Shown in pieces: positions 22,341 to 33,846 of a DNA stretch of 64,000 nt. Position 1 is the first letter of the stretch, and each line of letters opens with the position of its first letter. Made by a program: the position numbers and the translations under genes. The notes below the pieces were generated by a model. It searched no databases and was not told the DNA's origin. It worked only from the letters and a program-made list of their open reading frames with translations. The DNA lies in NCBI GenBank assembly GCA_009602735.1, contig WELA01013860.1, forward strand, positions 6,860-70,859, read 5' to 3'. This stretch comes from Mesotaenium endlicherianum (lineage: Eukaryota > Streptophyta > Zygnematophyceae > Zygnematales > Mesotaeniaceae).

Positions 22341-23059
22341 TGAAATGAATCGACTTACCAAATAGGCGATTAACAATTAATAAAGATCTTTATATCAGCA
22401 AGTAATCTTATGGTATTTCCGTTAACTAGTTAAACGGCAAAGGACAATACACTAGCAGGGAATAATACTCGTAAGTCAAATGCGAGTAAACTAGCATCAA
22501 TGATGCAAATCAGTAAACTCATACATAAGCAAGGTTAGAAGACAGTGCGTATCAATGGCTTCTCGCCTTGGATTCAGATCTCTCTCAGTAAGCTGTACAA
22601 GAGAGTTGGCCTCGTTTCCGAATGCCGAACTCGAGAGCAATGCCTAGCATATGTACATGGAATGAGTTTACTGTTCAACGGTCAGTGCGATGGCACCGCC
22701 TACCCGGGAGTTAACCACGTTGGTAGGACCTCGGTCAACCAAATCCACCGCCATCTTCCATCATCCCGAATCGCCATCCATCATAGGGATGTCATCTGGC
22801 CATTCATCTAGCATACCACACTTAGATGCATATCGAGGCAGTTCGCTGCTACCGAGTGCGGAAGTCAGCTGGCTGTCAAAGAATGGGTCAGCAAGCTGAC
22901 TTGTATGGACTTCAGCTTGCTGCTTCAGGTTGAGTCATTAAACTGATAATTATGTACAGTCCAGCAGACTGACTATTTAACTAAAGTTCAGCAGACTGAA
23001 CTTAATTAACTATTATATTTAAATGAATATTATATCCACTAATATACTGATTCATTACA
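22341..23059 (-). repeat. Family A copy 2, 3' LTR (element orientation)
   Basis: 719 bp, TGAAATG...ATTACA on the plus strand, partner of 30414-31133. The target duplication GTAAG lies immediately left at 22336-22340. Confidence 0.95.
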
Positions 23060-23072
23060 ATCCCTCCAACTT
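23060..23072 (-). promoter_or_regulatory. Polypurine tract of family A copy 2
   Basis: On the minus strand AAGTTGGAGGGAT directly precedes the start of the 3' LTR (TGTAATGAATC), the expected place for plus-strand priming. Confidence 0.85.
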
Positions 23073-23172
23073 AACTTGTCGTCGCCTCGACAACATTAAA
23101 CTGCAGAAATTTTAAATAAGGGAGCTGAACCTGACCAGCCCCCCTTACTGACTGCCTCTTCAGCGTGGCACC

Positions 23173-24849
23173 TTAAGGGGTTGTTCCTGGGGCTTCAGGG
23201 TCAGGAGACGGAGAGCTGGACCTAGATCTGGACAGCCCTCTAGGTCTGTCAGCTGGCCTTCTAAAGAACCCTGTTTGCTCTAAAGTTGGCCCTCGGGGAG
23301 AACGGAGGATGGTAGCCTGCTCTTCAACTATTTGGGTGTTGATTCCCACATAGACAAGCATTCCAGTAGGATGCTGAAATACATTGGCTAGAGGTACATG
23401 CCCCTGAGCGGAGGGGGAGGCTGGCATACCTCTGGCCCACCCGCGTGTCCCTCTTCTGGCACCCCTGTCCTCTGGGGATTTCTGTCTGTGTCTGCTGCCC
23501 AGTACCGTCAGATCAGCTTCTTCCCCTGCTTGGGCAGGTGGGCTGGGGGTGCGAGCGCGGGATCCAGCTGTCGCCATAACGGGGATCACATTCCACACAC
23601 CTGATCGTGGTTCTTTAGGAAGTGCCACTGCCTGTCCCTGGGTATCCTGAGTACCCGCTGCTGATGCTTCTCCTCTGCCTTGTTCTCCTTCCTCATCCTC
23701 CTCATCCTCCTCCTCGGAGAGAGTAGGGGTCTCGTCCACTAAGTCGTCCTGCTCCCTAGTAGACATGGAGTAGTCTACCGACCTCCCTTTCTTAGGGCGC
23801 GCTGGAGGTTGCTTGGCCTTCAGCCTACTGATATCTATCCGGCCTGCATTCTTTGCCCATTTGACAAAGGCATGCTTTCCCTTAGAGAAGTACTCTCTTC
23901 CCCTCCTCCTATGTTCCTTGGTCTCTGCATTCATATTGCTCAGGCATCCATTCAGCCTGGGGTCCCAAGGGGCAATGTGAGGTGGTAGGATGAGATAGCC
24001 GTCTAGGCCATAGTGGAAGTCATCCGGTTGGGCTCGGTCACACTCCTGCTTCTTATTTGTGACGGTCATCCACCTCCAGTCTGTTGGCTGCTGGTAGTAC
24101 TGGGGTCCGTGCTCAGCCTTCCTCAGTTTACACGGGAACCAGTGGGGAGAGAACATCTGCTGTCCTGCTTCCCTGGCCAAGTACTCCCAGCTCCTTCTCT
24201 CAACTTCATTGTAAGCTGGCAGGAGTGTGAGGTAGAATACCGTATCCTTAAAGCTATCGGGCCGCATGCTCACCATCCGGATGAGTCTCTGATCTCCCAC
24301 TATTCCCGGTATGGGGACCGGCTTGTCCTCTGAATCATCTGCGAGATACCGGGCCTGCTCTGCTGTATAGCCCACCATCTTAGCATAATCTTCGTAAAGG
24401 ACCACGCCGGTGTGTGTCTCGATGTACCTGTCCAGTGCTGTAGCTCCTTCCTTCTGTAGCAGTGTTGTCTGTTCCAGCCTGTTGATCTCCTGGGCTGCCA
24501 GCAATGCTTCCTTCAGGTTATCGAAGTTTTGGCCACCCACCACAGTATACCTGTAAGTGGCCAAGCTCTTTTGTCTGTCCGCTTCCATCTTTTTCCTTTT
24601 CTCCTCTTCTGCCGCTGCCGCTTCTTCTTGCTGTTTCTTCTGTCTCTCCTCCTCAGCCTTCCTGAGGTTTTATGCTTCCTGATCCTTCTTCCTCTGTGCC
24701 TCTTCTGCCGCCTCGTGTTGCTTGCGGACCCTTTCTTGTTCTCTCCTGGTGAGGGACGTCGCCGCCAGCTCCTTCTAATATTGCTCTATTGTCCTCCTGG
24801 CTTCTTCTGCCTTGCGCTTTCTGTCCTCCTTTTGTGTGGTGGGCGCCAT
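23173..24849 (-). CDS. Family A copy 2, third ORF downstream of pol (unknown function)
   Basis: The main frame (23173-24588, 471 codons) is preceded in the same direction by a charged coiled-coil-like stretch from an ATG near 24849. The coiled part is rich in Lys, Glu, Arg and Gln. The globular middle contains EDYAKMVGYT, EVERRSWEYLARE, QQPTDWRWMT and LPPHIAPWDPRLNG, and the tail is first acidic, then rich in Arg/Pro/Ser (RPRGLSRSRSSSPSPD). It has no membrane segment and no recognisable catalytic motif, so it is not an envelope gene. It might be a nucleic-acid-binding or structural accessory protein. I do not recognise the family. It is about half identical to the copy 1 ORF although the flanking pol and LTRs of the two copies are at least 90% alike. 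Confidence 0.8.
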
Positions 24850-25053
24850 CCTGCACATGTAACCAGGGCACAAGTTAGTAGGATATGGACCTTTGTCATA
24901 GGGATTGCAGGATGTATGTTAGTATTTAGTATAGTGGCTTCGCTGCTGTTTACCTTACAGGATGATTGCTAAAAGTTGACGTAGTTGCGATGCGCTACAC
25001 ATAAACGTATGAGTGTGTTTTTATCGCTCTCGCTCACTAACTGTCATATATTT

Positions 25054-25067
25054 TCCCCTCCAACTTA
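25054..25067 (-). promoter_or_regulatory. Internal polypurine-type motif of family A copy 2
   Basis: The plus strand reads CCCCTCCAACTTA, nearly the same as the true polypurine tract at 23060-23072 (TCCCTCCAACTTA). It lies between pol and the third ORF. It could serve as a second plus-strand primer, or mark the edge where the third ORF was added. Confidence 0.5.
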
Positions 25068-25099
25068 AATGGAGACAGGACCGCCTGTCACCTTCCCGT

Positions 25100-25742
25100 G
25101 TCAACTGAAATGACAGTTATGGAGGGACTCCAGCGGCCCGAAGGTGGAACCGTGTCAACGCCCCTTTGGCATTGGTCAAGTGGTCCTTAAACTCCCAAGT
25201 GTCCCCAGAGACATCGTAACCCTTCCATCGAATGAGGTATTTCATGACATATTAGACGATCGACGGACCGAGCGAGCGTCTAAAATGTCCTCAACCTCAT
25301 ATTCCTCAGGGTCGCCGTCCCGCAAAGCGGGGACCGGTCCCGGTTGGACAGGGAACCGACCTGTGAACAGTGTATCCCCTTTGATGTATGGTTCCAGGAA
25401 GGAGACATTAAAGACCGGGTGCCCCTTGTATTCAGCTGACATGTTCAGTTTGTAAGCATTCTGACCGACACGACGGACCACCGAATATGGACCGACCCAG
25501 ACAGGGCCAAGCTTTTTCTTGACCACACCAGGGAGGTACAGGTGCTGAGAATGCAGTTTGACTAAATCCCCCTTGGAAAATGTCAGTTCCCGACGGTGTT
25601 GATTAGCGTATTTTTGTTGGTTTTCTTGGGCCGTGTGCAAGTTTCGTTGGACTTCTGACAGGGTGTCAGCAAACTCCTGAGTTAACTGGAGGGAGACCGG
25701 GTTGTCAATCCCTTCAGGGTGAGTTAAGGATTCCCCTAGCAC
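25100..25742 (-). CDS. Family A copy 2 integrase C terminus with chromodomain
   Basis: After the integrase core come the GDLVKLHSQHLYLPG stretch, the GPYSVVRRVG stretch and FNVSFLEPY, typical of the chromovirus integrase tail. Near 25,300-25,130 the minus strand shows chromodomain residues EYEVEDILDAR, YLIRWKGYD and DTWEF, the aromatic cage region. Chromodomains bind methylated histone H3 and steer integration to heterochromatin in this group. The part is not perfectly continuous in one frame. Confidence 0.85.
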
Positions 25743-25763
25743 ATCTAAAGGAGACTTAGGGAC

Positions 25764-28700
25764 TCAACCCAGGCTTAGTTCAAAAGGAGTCTTGCCCGTT
25801 GACGCATGCACCGCACTGTTGACCGCAAACTGAATTTGAGGTAACAGGTCATCCCAATCATCTTGTTTTTGGTTAATATATGCTCTCAGCACCTCCTGCA
25901 GAACTCGGTTAGTTCTTTCAGTCTGCCCATCAGTCTGAGGGTGGTTTGCTGTGCTGAGCAGCTGTTTGACTCCCATTAACCCCATTAAAGCTCTCCAGAA
26001 CTTAGAGGTGAATTTTGAGTCTCTGTCTGAGATGATATTAGAAGGGAGCCCATGTTGGCATACTACATGGTTGTAAAACTGTCTCGCTGTTTCGAGTGCA
26101 GTCACTTTGACAGTTGTGGGGATAAAAATGACCATTTTTGTCAGTTTATCCACGACTACCAGTATTGAATCATGCCCGTTGGCAGTTCTTGGTAGTGAGA
26201 CCACCCAGTCCATGGATATAGTTTCCCAGCGTCCCGCTGGGATGGGTAGCGGTTGCAAGAGACCTCCGGGTGGTGTGTGCCGAGACTTATTTCTCTGACA
26301 CTGGTCACAGGACTTGACATATTTCAAGACCTCCCGGGGTAACCCCTCCCAATGATAATGTTTTGCCAGTTTGCCAACAGTTTTGGCCTGCCCCAAATGT
26401 CCACCCAGGAGACTGTCATGAGCTTGACTCAGTAAGAGAGACCTTATTTCCAAATTATTAGGAATGACCAGCTTCAGCCTGCCTGAAGTGGTTTCAGTCA
26501 CCCAGACCCCTCCCTTGAGCTTATACCCGAGTGCAGTAGCACGACACACACCAGTAGTGGGGCTGGGCTCAAATGTTGGGTCAGAAAGGTAGGCTTTCCT
26601 AAGTTGTTCAAGGAAGGACTTTTTCACCTTTAGTGAAGTGAGTGCACACAGGACTTTATCTACAGCATGCTGACTAAAGTTCCTTTCTTGCAAGTCAGGT
26701 CTTCTAGAGAGTGCATCAGCAGGATTCAACTTCCCTGGTTTGTAGTCGATCTGGACTTGGAACTGCTCCAGCATCTGGCTCCAGCGGTTCTCCCTCCTCG
26801 ACAGCTTGGACTTCTTCTGAAAGTGGGTCAGAGCTAGATGATCTGTAATCACCTTAAAAGCTTTACCATGTAAGTATGCTCTCCACTGTTTGAGTACATG
26901 AATGATAGCTAGCAGCTCTTTATCATGCACTGAGTAATTAATCTCCGCTGGATTAAATTTCATAGACTCATACAACACAGGATGCCACTCCTGCCGTACC
27001 TTACCATCCTTTGTGGTTTTGTCAGCAGGCTGCAACAAAATAGCACCCATGGCAAAATCAGAGGCATCAGTAACCACCTGCACCGGTTTGCTGGGGTCAT
27101 ACACGGCTAGCACTGGGGCAGAACAAAGGGCATCTTTAAGGGTCTGGAAGGCAGCCTGCTGCTCTTCCCCCCACACATACCCGATGTCTTTCTTAGTAAG
27201 GTCAGTCAGTTTACTGGCCTTTGTGGAATAATTCTCAATAAATCTCCTATAGTAGTTAGCCAACCCGAGGAAGGATCTAACTTCAGAGACAGACTGTGGT
27301 ACTGGCCAGTCCCTTATGGTCTGGACTTTCTTAGGATCCACACTGATGCCCTCTTTACTGACAACGTGGCCTAAGAATTCAATACTTTCCTTAAAGAAAT
27401 CACACTTGCTCATTTTAGCATACAAGTGATTTTTCCGCAGAGTGTCCAGCACTTTCTTTAAGTGTTCAGTGTGCTGAGCTTCATCTTTAGAGAAAATTAA
27501 AATATCATCCAGGAAAACTTGCACAAACTTATCCAAATAAGGTCTGAAAATGTCATTCATAGCACCCATAAAGGTAGCAGGAGCATTAGTCAGTCCAAAT
27601 GGCATCACGTTGAACTCATAGTGTCCATAACGTGTGCGGAAAGCAGTCTTGTGTTCATCCCCCTCAGCAATTCTGATTTGATGATAACCACTCTTGAGAT
27701 CTATCTTACTGAACACCTTAGCGCCAGACAGGGTATCAAGCAAGTCCTCGATTCTGGGTAAAGCATACTTGTTCTTTACTGTAATTCTGTTCAGGGCTCT
27801 GTAATCCACACACATCCGCATACTGCCATCCTTTTTCTTAACAAATAGGATAGGTGCGCCGTACGGTGATTTACTGGGAGAAATGTAACCATTTTCCTCC
27901 AGCTCTGCAATCTGTGTTTTCAACTCCTCACTCTCCAAATAAGACAAGCCATACGTGCGTTGCCAGGGTGGCTGGCTACCAGGTAATAAATCAATCCTAT
28001 GATCTACTTCCCGCTTAGGGGGTAGTCCTGGAGGCATATTAAACACATCCGTGTACTGAGCAACAATGTTTGCAGCAGTAGGGTGTTCCGGAGGGTGTAC
28101 CTTTTTCTCAACCACTTCTTCAGGTTGAGGAGGTACCTCTCTTAGCAGCAGACAGAACATTCTGTCTTCCTTCTGGTTCCAGCTTTTGACGAACTCCATT
28201 GCATTCAGCAACTTGCATCCTTCTGGAAGCCTCTTCTTTTCCTTCATTTGCCATCCACACAGGACAAGAGGAAGAGCACTGGTGGGTGCCAAGTCAGTCT
28301 GCCCATCACTGGCTCCTCTCACTTTAACTGTACCTCTGCTCCAACACACTTCAGCTTGATGTCTATTAAGCCAGGACCTGCCTAGCACGAGATCATAAAA
28401 GCCAGTGTTGAGTACCTCAAATGTAAGCGTTTCAGTTAGAACTGCAATGCCAGAACCTAACTGGACCTCAATAGGCTTGGTTATAACTCCTCCCGGGATA
28501 CTTGAGGCATCTCCAAGGAATATTTTTCTATTCCCTTGGGTGACAGTAGGCAGCCTTAGCCGCTTAACTAAGTCCTTGTGGATAAAAGTATGTGACGCCC
28601 CTCCGTCAACAAATGCCCTCACCTTCCTACCTGCAATCATGCAATGCAGTAGGATAGGGGGGACTGTCTTTTCCTGACTTTCGCATTGTTCTCCTGACGT

Positions 28701-28832
28701 AGCAAAGAAATGTTGGACATCAGGTGGAACAAGAGCATCCAGAGTGTGCACTCTCTGGACGTCTATATTGCTGATGGTCTCCTTTATCTGGTTGTCAGGC
28801 ATGCATAGTGAATCCAGTTCAGCAGGACCCAT
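25764..28832 (-). CDS. Family A copy 2 pol (protease, RT, RNase H, integrase)
   Basis: A 1022-codon frame. It contains the retropepsin-like region ([16 protein letters not shown]), the reverse transcriptase ([33 protein letters not shown], catalytic FLDDILIFS), RNase H ([16 protein letters not shown] and [16 protein letters not shown]), the integrase zinc-binding domain (GGHLGQ, then [12 protein letters not shown]) and the integrase core with D-D-E ([39 protein letters not shown]). These make and insert the element DNA. The order RT-RNase H-integrase identifies Ty3/gypsy, and the chromodomain that follows places it among the chromoviruses. Pol lies just downstream of gag. Confidence 0.93.
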   Translation of the reverse strand: MGPAELDSLCMPDNQIKETISNIDVQRVHTLDALVPPDVQHFFATSGEQCESQEKTVPPILLHCMIAGRKVRAFVDGGASHTFIHKDLVKRLRLPTVTQGNRKIFLGDASSIPGGVITKPIEVQLGSGIAVLTETLTFEVLNTGFYDLVLGRSWLNRHQAEVCWSRGTVKVRGASDGQTDLAPTSALPLVLCGWQMKEKKRLPEGCKLLNAMEFVKSWNQKEDRMFCLLLREVPPQPEEVVEKKVHPPEHPTAANIVAQYTDVFNMPPGLPPKREVDHRIDLLPGSQPPWQRTYGLSYLESEELKTQIAELEENGYISPSKSPYGAPILFVKKKDGSMRMCVDYRALNRITVKNKYALPRIEDLLDTLSGAKVFSKIDLKSGYHQIRIAEGDEHKTAFRTRYGHYEFNVMPFGLTNAPATFMGAMNDIFRPYLDKFVQVFLDDILIFSKDEAQHTEHLKKVLDTLRKNHLYAKMSKCDFFKESIEFLGHVVSKEGISVDPKKVQTIRDWPVPQSVSEVRSFLGLANYYRRFIENYSTKASKLTDLTKKDIGYVWGEEQQAAFQTLKDALCSAPVLAVYDPSKPVQVVTDASDFAMGAILLQPADKTTKDGKVRQEWHPVLYESMKFNPAEINYSVHDKELLAIIHVLKQWRAYLHGKAFKVITDHLALTHFQKKSKLSRRENRWSQMLEQFQVQIDYKPGKLNPADALSRRPDLQERNFSQHAVDKVLCALTSLKVKKSFLEQLRKAYLSDPTFEPSPTTGVCRATALGYKLKGGVWVTETTSGRLKLVIPNNLEIRSLLLSQAHDSLLGGHLGQAKTVGKLAKHYHWEGLPREVLKYVKSCDQCQRNKSRHTPPGGLLQPLPIPAGRWETISMDWVVSLPRTANGHDSILVVVDKLTKMVIFIPTTVKVTALETARQFYNHVVCQHGLPSNIISDRDSKFTSKFWRALMGLMGVKQLLSTANHPQTDGQTERTNRVLQEVLRAYINQKQDDWDDLLPQIQFAVNSAVHASTGKTPFELSLG

Positions 28833-28900
28833 AATACCTGCTACGAGGGCAGCTAGTGACGACTCACTATCTCTAGCATCCTCACAGTCAGTAGACTGGA

Positions 28901-30379
28901 TTACTGACTGTTGCTGTCTTTTAAAGGCTGGTCTTTTCTCTCGACCTTAGGCAGGTGCTTGACCGGACACTGTTCTCTGTAGTGGCCTTTCTGCTGACAA
29001 TGGTAGCAAGTAGATTTTGCTGAGGCTGGTCTCGGCTTAGTCCTACCACCACCCCTTCCATAGCCACCTCGAGAGGGACCACCTCTACCTCTAGACTGAA
29101 TAGCATTGTACTCATACTCATATTCATCACCCTGATTATCCTCAGCCTGGTCTCCTTCAACTGCATTGTAGGAACCGTGGGGCTTTTTGACAATCTTAGA
29201 CACCAAAGCGTTACTCTGGCGCTTGTGATTGAACTGCTGCTGATCCCAGGCGTCAGCATCCTGGATCAAGTCAGCCAGTTTCTCATACTTTTTCTCAGCA
29301 AAATGACCAGAGACCTCGGATTTCAAGCCATACCTGAAGTATGCTATCCTATACCGTTCTGGCAAATCAGGCTGCTTCATCATGTTCTCTTGGAACTTTT
29401 GAGCAAACTCAGCAACTGAAGTGGTCTGCTTCAGTGTCAGGGAGATCATCGCATAGATAGCTTTCTCCTGCTGGTTGATGACATCAAACTTCTCATGCAA
29501 CTTCTCGACAAACTCTACCCACGTAGGGTCACCGAGTTGCCGAGCCTTACGCTCTTCCTTCCAGTAAAGCCACCAGTCTGCGGCACTGCCTTTCAGTAGC
29601 GCACCGGTGTGCCTGACCTTCTCGTAATCTTGCAGTTCTGGGTAGTTCTCCAGCCACTGCTCAACATCCGCGAGAAACTTGATCAGGTAATATTTTCTGT
29701 TTCCCTCAGGATCATAGTCCTGGGGAGGTTTCGGCTTGGGCTTACTAGGCCCTCGGCCACCACCACTAGTGGTGTGAGACCCCAGTTGGTCTCTGTCCCG
29801 GAGTAGGGACATTATGATTCTTTTGTCCTCCTGCTGGGACTGATACATGGTCGCCATTTGCGACTGCATCTGAACGAACAATGCTCCCAAGTCTACATTT
29901 TGGGGTGGTAGATTAGCAAATGCAGCAGCAGCATTGGCATCTACTCGCTGAGTAGTGTCCTCAACAATCCCTCTTGCTCCTGCAGCAGCAATTCCTGCCG
30001 CATTCAGCCGGTCACGTATTTGACCTAGGGGTACATTGAGTTGTACGGCAGGAGGTGGGTTCAGAACATTGGCCCTTGATGCCATAAGTTCTTCAACAGT
30101 GCGCTCGTCAGCTGGCTGTCCTTCCCTCCTTTGTATATCTTCAGCGGCCTTTGCTACTTGTTCAGCTTCTAGTCTGGCTATCTCCTCCTCAGCTTGCTGA
30201 GCTGCGACTGAGGCAATAGCAGCTGCCTCATCTGCTGCCTCCCTAGCTGCAGTATCCGCTACTGCTTCCGAATAGGTACGGTTTCCCGCTACATGGCTTT
30301 CCGCCTGGTTTTCGACATTCTCGTTATCCTGGTTCTCCATGTCTCGGGAGTTGCTAGTTTGAGACCTTGTCCTTACCAT
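28901..30379 (-). CDS. Family A copy 2 gag
   Basis: A 492-codon frame. The N-terminal third is Ala/Glu-rich and probably helical ([20 protein letters not shown]). It is followed by the retrotransposon gag capsid domain ([42 protein letters not shown]), a Gly/Arg-rich stretch ([15 protein letters not shown]) and one CCHC zinc knuckle ([14 protein letters not shown]) near the C terminus. Gag builds the virus-like particle and binds element RNA. The first ATG lies about 30 bp after the primer site. Pol follows closely. The frame is open throughout. Confidence 0.9.
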   Translation of the reverse strand: MVRTRSQTSNSRDMENQDNENVENQAESHVAGNRTYSEAVADTAAREAADEAAAIASVAAQQAEEEIARLEAEQVAKAAEDIQRREGQPADERTVEELMASRANVLNPPPAVQLNVPLGQIRDRLNAAGIAAAGARGIVEDTTQRVDANAAAAFANLPPQNVDLGALFVQMQSQMATMYQSQQEDKRIIMSLLRDRDQLGSHTTSGGGRGPSKPKPKPPQDYDPEGNRKYYLIKFLADVEQWLENYPELQDYEKVRHTGALLKGSAADWWLYWKEERKARQLGDPTWVEFVEKLHEKFDVINQQEKAIYAMISLTLKQTTSVAEFAQKFQENMMKQPDLPERYRIAYFRYGLKSEVSGHFAEKKYEKLADLIQDADAWDQQQFNHKRQSNALVSKIVKKPHGSYNAVEGDQAEDNQGDEYEYEYNAIQSRGRGGPSRGGYGRGGGRTKPRPASAKSTCYHCQQKGHYREQCPVKHLPKVERKDQPLKDSNSQ

Positions 30380-30400
30380 ACAAAGAAGACTGTGATAACT

Positions 30401-30412
30401 GCTCCGATACCA
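30401..30412 (-). other. Primer binding site of family A copy 2
   Basis: The minus strand reads TGGTATCGGAGC one base inside the LTR, the usual complement of the 3' end of initiator tRNA-Met in plant LTR retroelements. The same site occurs in family D at 61131. Confidence 0.9.
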
Positions 30413-30413
30413 C

Positions 30414-31133
30414 TGAAATGAATCGACTTACCAAATAGGCGATTAACAATTAATAAAGATCTTTATATCAGCAAGTAATCTTTATGGTATTTCCGTTAAC
30501 TAGTTAAACGGCAAAGGACAATACACTAGCAGGGAATAATACTCGTAAGTCAAATGCGAGTAAACTAGCATCAATGATGCAAATCAGTAAACTCATACAT
30601 AAGCAAGGTTAGAAGACAGTGCGTATCAATGGCTTCTCGCCTTGGATTCAGATCTCTCTCAGTAAGCTGTACAAGAGAGTTGGCCTCGTTTCCGAATGCC
30701 GAACTCGAGAGCAATGCCTAGCATATGTACATGGAATGAGTTTACTGTTCAACGGTCAGTGCGATGGCACCGCCTACCCGGGAGTTAACCACGTTGGTAG
30801 GACCTCGGTTAACCAAATCCACCGCCATCTCCCATCATCCCGAATAGCCATCCATCATAGGGATGTCATCTGGCCATTCATCTAGCATATCGCACTTAGA
30901 TGCATATCAAGGCAGTTCGCTGCTACCGAGTACGGAAGTCAGCTGGCTGTCAAAGAATGGGTCAGCAAGCTGACTTATATGGACTTCAGCTTGCTGCTTC
31001 CGGCTGAGTCATTAAACTGATAATTATGTAAAGTCCAGCAGACTGACTATTTAACTAAAGTTCAGCAGACTGAACCTAATTAACTATTATATTTAAATGA
31101 ATATTATATCCACTGATATACTGATTCATTACA
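30414..31133 (-). repeat. Family A copy 2, 5' LTR (element orientation)
   Basis: 720 bp, TGAAATG...ATTACA on the plus strand, matching 22341-23059. On the plus strand the half nearest 30414 is identical to its partner apart from one indel. The differences all lie in the other half. Confidence 0.95.
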
Positions 31134-31138
31134 GTAAG

Positions 31139-33846
31139 GCTTGTCTCCGACACACGTGCGAAGGTCGATCGACCATGTTTGCCCACACGTGACGAGGGCC
31201 ACCGACACATCGACCAGGTCGAAGGCACACGTGCTGGAAGGCTACGCACGTGCTGAGGGACCGACACTGTTAGGCACGACACATGTTCTCAAGTTGTCGT
31301 CTTTCCTGCGGCAAATATCAAGCGTTTCTTAAAATTCCTTTCGAAAAAAATCAACCGTCCGGATGCGCCTGCGGCGCTTTTTCAACCTGCGAAAAAAATC
31401 AATGAGACAAGAAAGCGGCGGCTTCACTTGCATACTTCGCGTTTATTTCAATAATCTTTGCGACAGTTAGCACCCCATGGACAAGCCTGCCATTCTGGAA
31501 GAGGTGATGTGGACAGCCATGCTGGACTTGGTCCACTGGCAACCGTGCGAGAAACTTCCACAGCAGGTGTGACACCTTGGAAGGTGTTATGCGCGTTGCC
31601 GTGTTGGACTTGAAACATTGGGAGCCGTGCGAGGAACAACCACAATAATAAGGACCATTTGGAGCTGCTACATGGACTCAACCACGCCACAAAGGACGAG
31701 CAAGCCACGCGAGACGCAGCCCGGCAACCACCAGAGAAAGATGTGTGACACGAGGGAGTGCACATTGAGCCGAGATGTCTGGAAGGTGCTTGTGCCAACT
31801 TGGATCAGAAGGTAGGTACATGTAAAACATGATTTCTTTTTTTGTGCAGAGAAGAAAGAAGAGGAAGAAGAAGGTGCAAAAGCAAGCACGACAACCCTAA
31901 AACAATAAGGAGCCAGAGAGCCACGCTTTAGCCACCCTTCTCAAGACTCCCTTTCTCTTTGCAAAGCTAAAAGAAGATAAGGTAACATCCGGGAGTTTTT
32001 TCAGGCAGAAAACTCTTTGAATGGCTAGAATTGGCATATTTGATCTCTTCTTAGAATCTTAATAGAAAATATACCAACGTGCGAAAGACACATAAAAAAG
32101 GGTGAATCGCTCTTCAATTTTCAAACTTCAATTTCTCAAAAGTTGCTCACGAAAAAGAGATGCTAGGGTTGTTCTCGATGAAGAACTGACAAAAGAAAAG
32201 ACTCTCGGTGAAGAATTGATGAGTATAGCTAAGTGTAGAACAGTTCAAATTGAATTACAAAGGGGTGCCATGAATTTCAAAACTTTGTAAGCTTGTATTT
32301 ACCAAAAGGTAAAGCAAAAGCCTAAAAAGCGACGTTTTCTAAACTCTAGTGTCATTGCAAAGTGCTTGCAATTGACTTTTGCATATCTCAATTTCTGTGA
32401 ATCCATCGACATGGGCAAAACACCCACATAAAAGTAGTAGTTTCGGCATTGAGTGAGATAAAGTTGAAGGCACTCAAACATTTTCAAACCAACGCCTCCG
32501 AAAAAAACTCTAAAAATCAAAGCTATGGCAATCATGTATTCGAGCTTGCGTGTGCAAGGACAAGGCGTAAGCTTCAAGACTCCAAGCTTCAAGCTCAAGG
32601 TTTTTTCAACTACTTTGTGCTTCCCATTTACATTACCGTAACAATGTGAACAAAAAAAATTTAACTCAAGATACTTTGATCGTGCGTCTATTGCATTTAT
32701 ACGAATCAAACCGACACTTTCGGCACGTGTCACAACCGGCCATTTGGCGGGTAGCTAGTTCTAACTCTTAGTGTTCTCTATCAAAGTATCTCTAGAGCCT
32801 TCTAATTTGAATCCTTCCACGAAGGTGACCTTGTCTTGTTTCGACAAGTTAGCATAATTACACACATTTCTTTGCTCCTGCGGAGCGGAGATTAGATAAT
32901 TTTCCCCCTTTGACGCTTCGTCCGAAATCAACAATCTCCACCAGACCAATATTGTTGTGTTGCGCACTACTTGAACTAGCCAGTTTTGCGCTGCGCGTGT
33001 CAAATCGATTATGGCTTTCAAGCGCGACACTTCGTCGCTTCTATTGTTTATTATTCAAATCTGCAATTGAGAATTGTAGAGTTGCTTTGGCCTCTGTAAA
33101 CTGGCCCCTATTCCGGACCAGCGTCTTAGTACAAAGCAGGTGTCACCATGAGCTCTACTATTCTGACGCTGCCGTTGGAGCGTCGACGCTGACTTCTCCG
33201 ACGCTAGGTTTGACCTGCTGAAAGGGAACAGGAAGGACCAGGAAAGGACAGGGCCGACTGGGGCCGACTAGACTGGACTAGACCCGGGCACAGATGTCCA
33301 CCAACGACTACAGCGGTTCACGTGTAGCTTGAATTGGTGTGAAAGTGATTAGAATCTATTAGAATAGCCAAGAATAGCTGAGAACTGACACATCGGAAGT
33401 TGGACCCTCTTTGACGCCTGGTTCTGACTCCTGAGCAGCAAGTTAGCCCATCTCAGCCAGTCTCAGCCTCAGCGCAGGCTGGCTCATGCTGGCTCAGGCT
33501 GGGCTCAGGCCCACTCAGGCCCGCCAGGCAGGGTGCACCGACTTGTGGATCCCTGCTCTTCCTCCGGAGGCATTCTGTACTTAATTTCCATGCTGATACA
33601 TGCAATTCAGTGATGGCTTTGAAAAGCTTGGCCTATGTGCAACTCCCTGCGCCAACCGTTAGCTGCTTTATATATACGTAGAAGTGAAAAGGTCAGAAAG
33701 AATTTCGAAGTGCTCTTACCGTCAGAGCTTCTTCTGCAAGCAATTTTATATCCTTCAATTGCAAGAAGGGCACGATTAGTGTTGCACCTTCTCTGAGTTG
33801 CTGCTACATTTTGAGGGCTTTGTGGCTGAGTTGTACGTGAAGCAAA
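31139..33846 (+). other. Rest of family B 3' LTR, then upstream region of the CLPF-like gene
   Basis: The segment from 31139 continues the family B LTR after the family A insertion; the LTR end could not be set. It contains two copies of CGAAAAAAATCAA (about 31343 and 31390). From roughly 33.0 kb the sequence is probably host DNA leading to the CLPF-like start at 33847, with GC-rich stretches of repeated GGCTCA/CTCAGGC words near 33.45-33.53 kb. No gene or RNA was recognised. Confidence 0.45.

Larger units (their letters stand above)
22341..31133 (-). mobile_element. Family A chromovirus (Ty3/gypsy), copy 2, complete from LTR to LTR
   Basis: An 8.8-kb element bounded by two LTRs of about 720 bp and an exact 5-bp target duplication, GTAAG (22336-22340 and 31134-31138). 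On the minus strand the order is 5' LTR, primer site for initiator tRNA-Met, gag, protease-RT-RNase H-integrase with chromodomain, an internal polypurine motif, a third ORF, polypurine tract and 3' LTR. By eye the LTRs differ at about 13 positions plus one indel, so the insertion is relatively recent. The element looks nearly whole with few breaks. It inserted into the 3' LTR of family B. Confidence 0.95.
2174..33000 (+). mobile_element. Family B Ty3/gypsy retroelement encoding a DNA methyltransferase and a PHD finger (interrupted)
   Basis: Visible parts in order on the plus strand are leader and start of gag (2174-2684), gag with two zinc knuckles (from 13597), aspartic protease (about 15.4 kb), a C5 DNA methyltransferase (about 16.0-17.0 kb), a long charged linker (to about 19.1 kb), reverse transcriptase and RNase H (about 19.2-20.6 kb), integrase (about 20.8-21.9 kb), a PHD finger (21968-22096), a polypurine tract and the 3' LTR from 22180. 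A hAT transposon (2685-13588) sits in gag, a family A chromovirus (22341-31133) in the 3' LTR, and family C at the left. The 5' LTR lies outside the window and the right end of the 3' LTR was not located; 33000 is a rough limit. The element is broken, with a handful of breaks besides the insertions, yet its domains remain easy to read, so it is not very ancient. Confidence 0.85.

Noticed and set aside
23173-24849. Third ORF of family A as a retroviral envelope gene
   Set aside because: It has the right position but no signal peptide, membrane segment, cysteine pattern or cleavage site. It is charged and soluble-looking.
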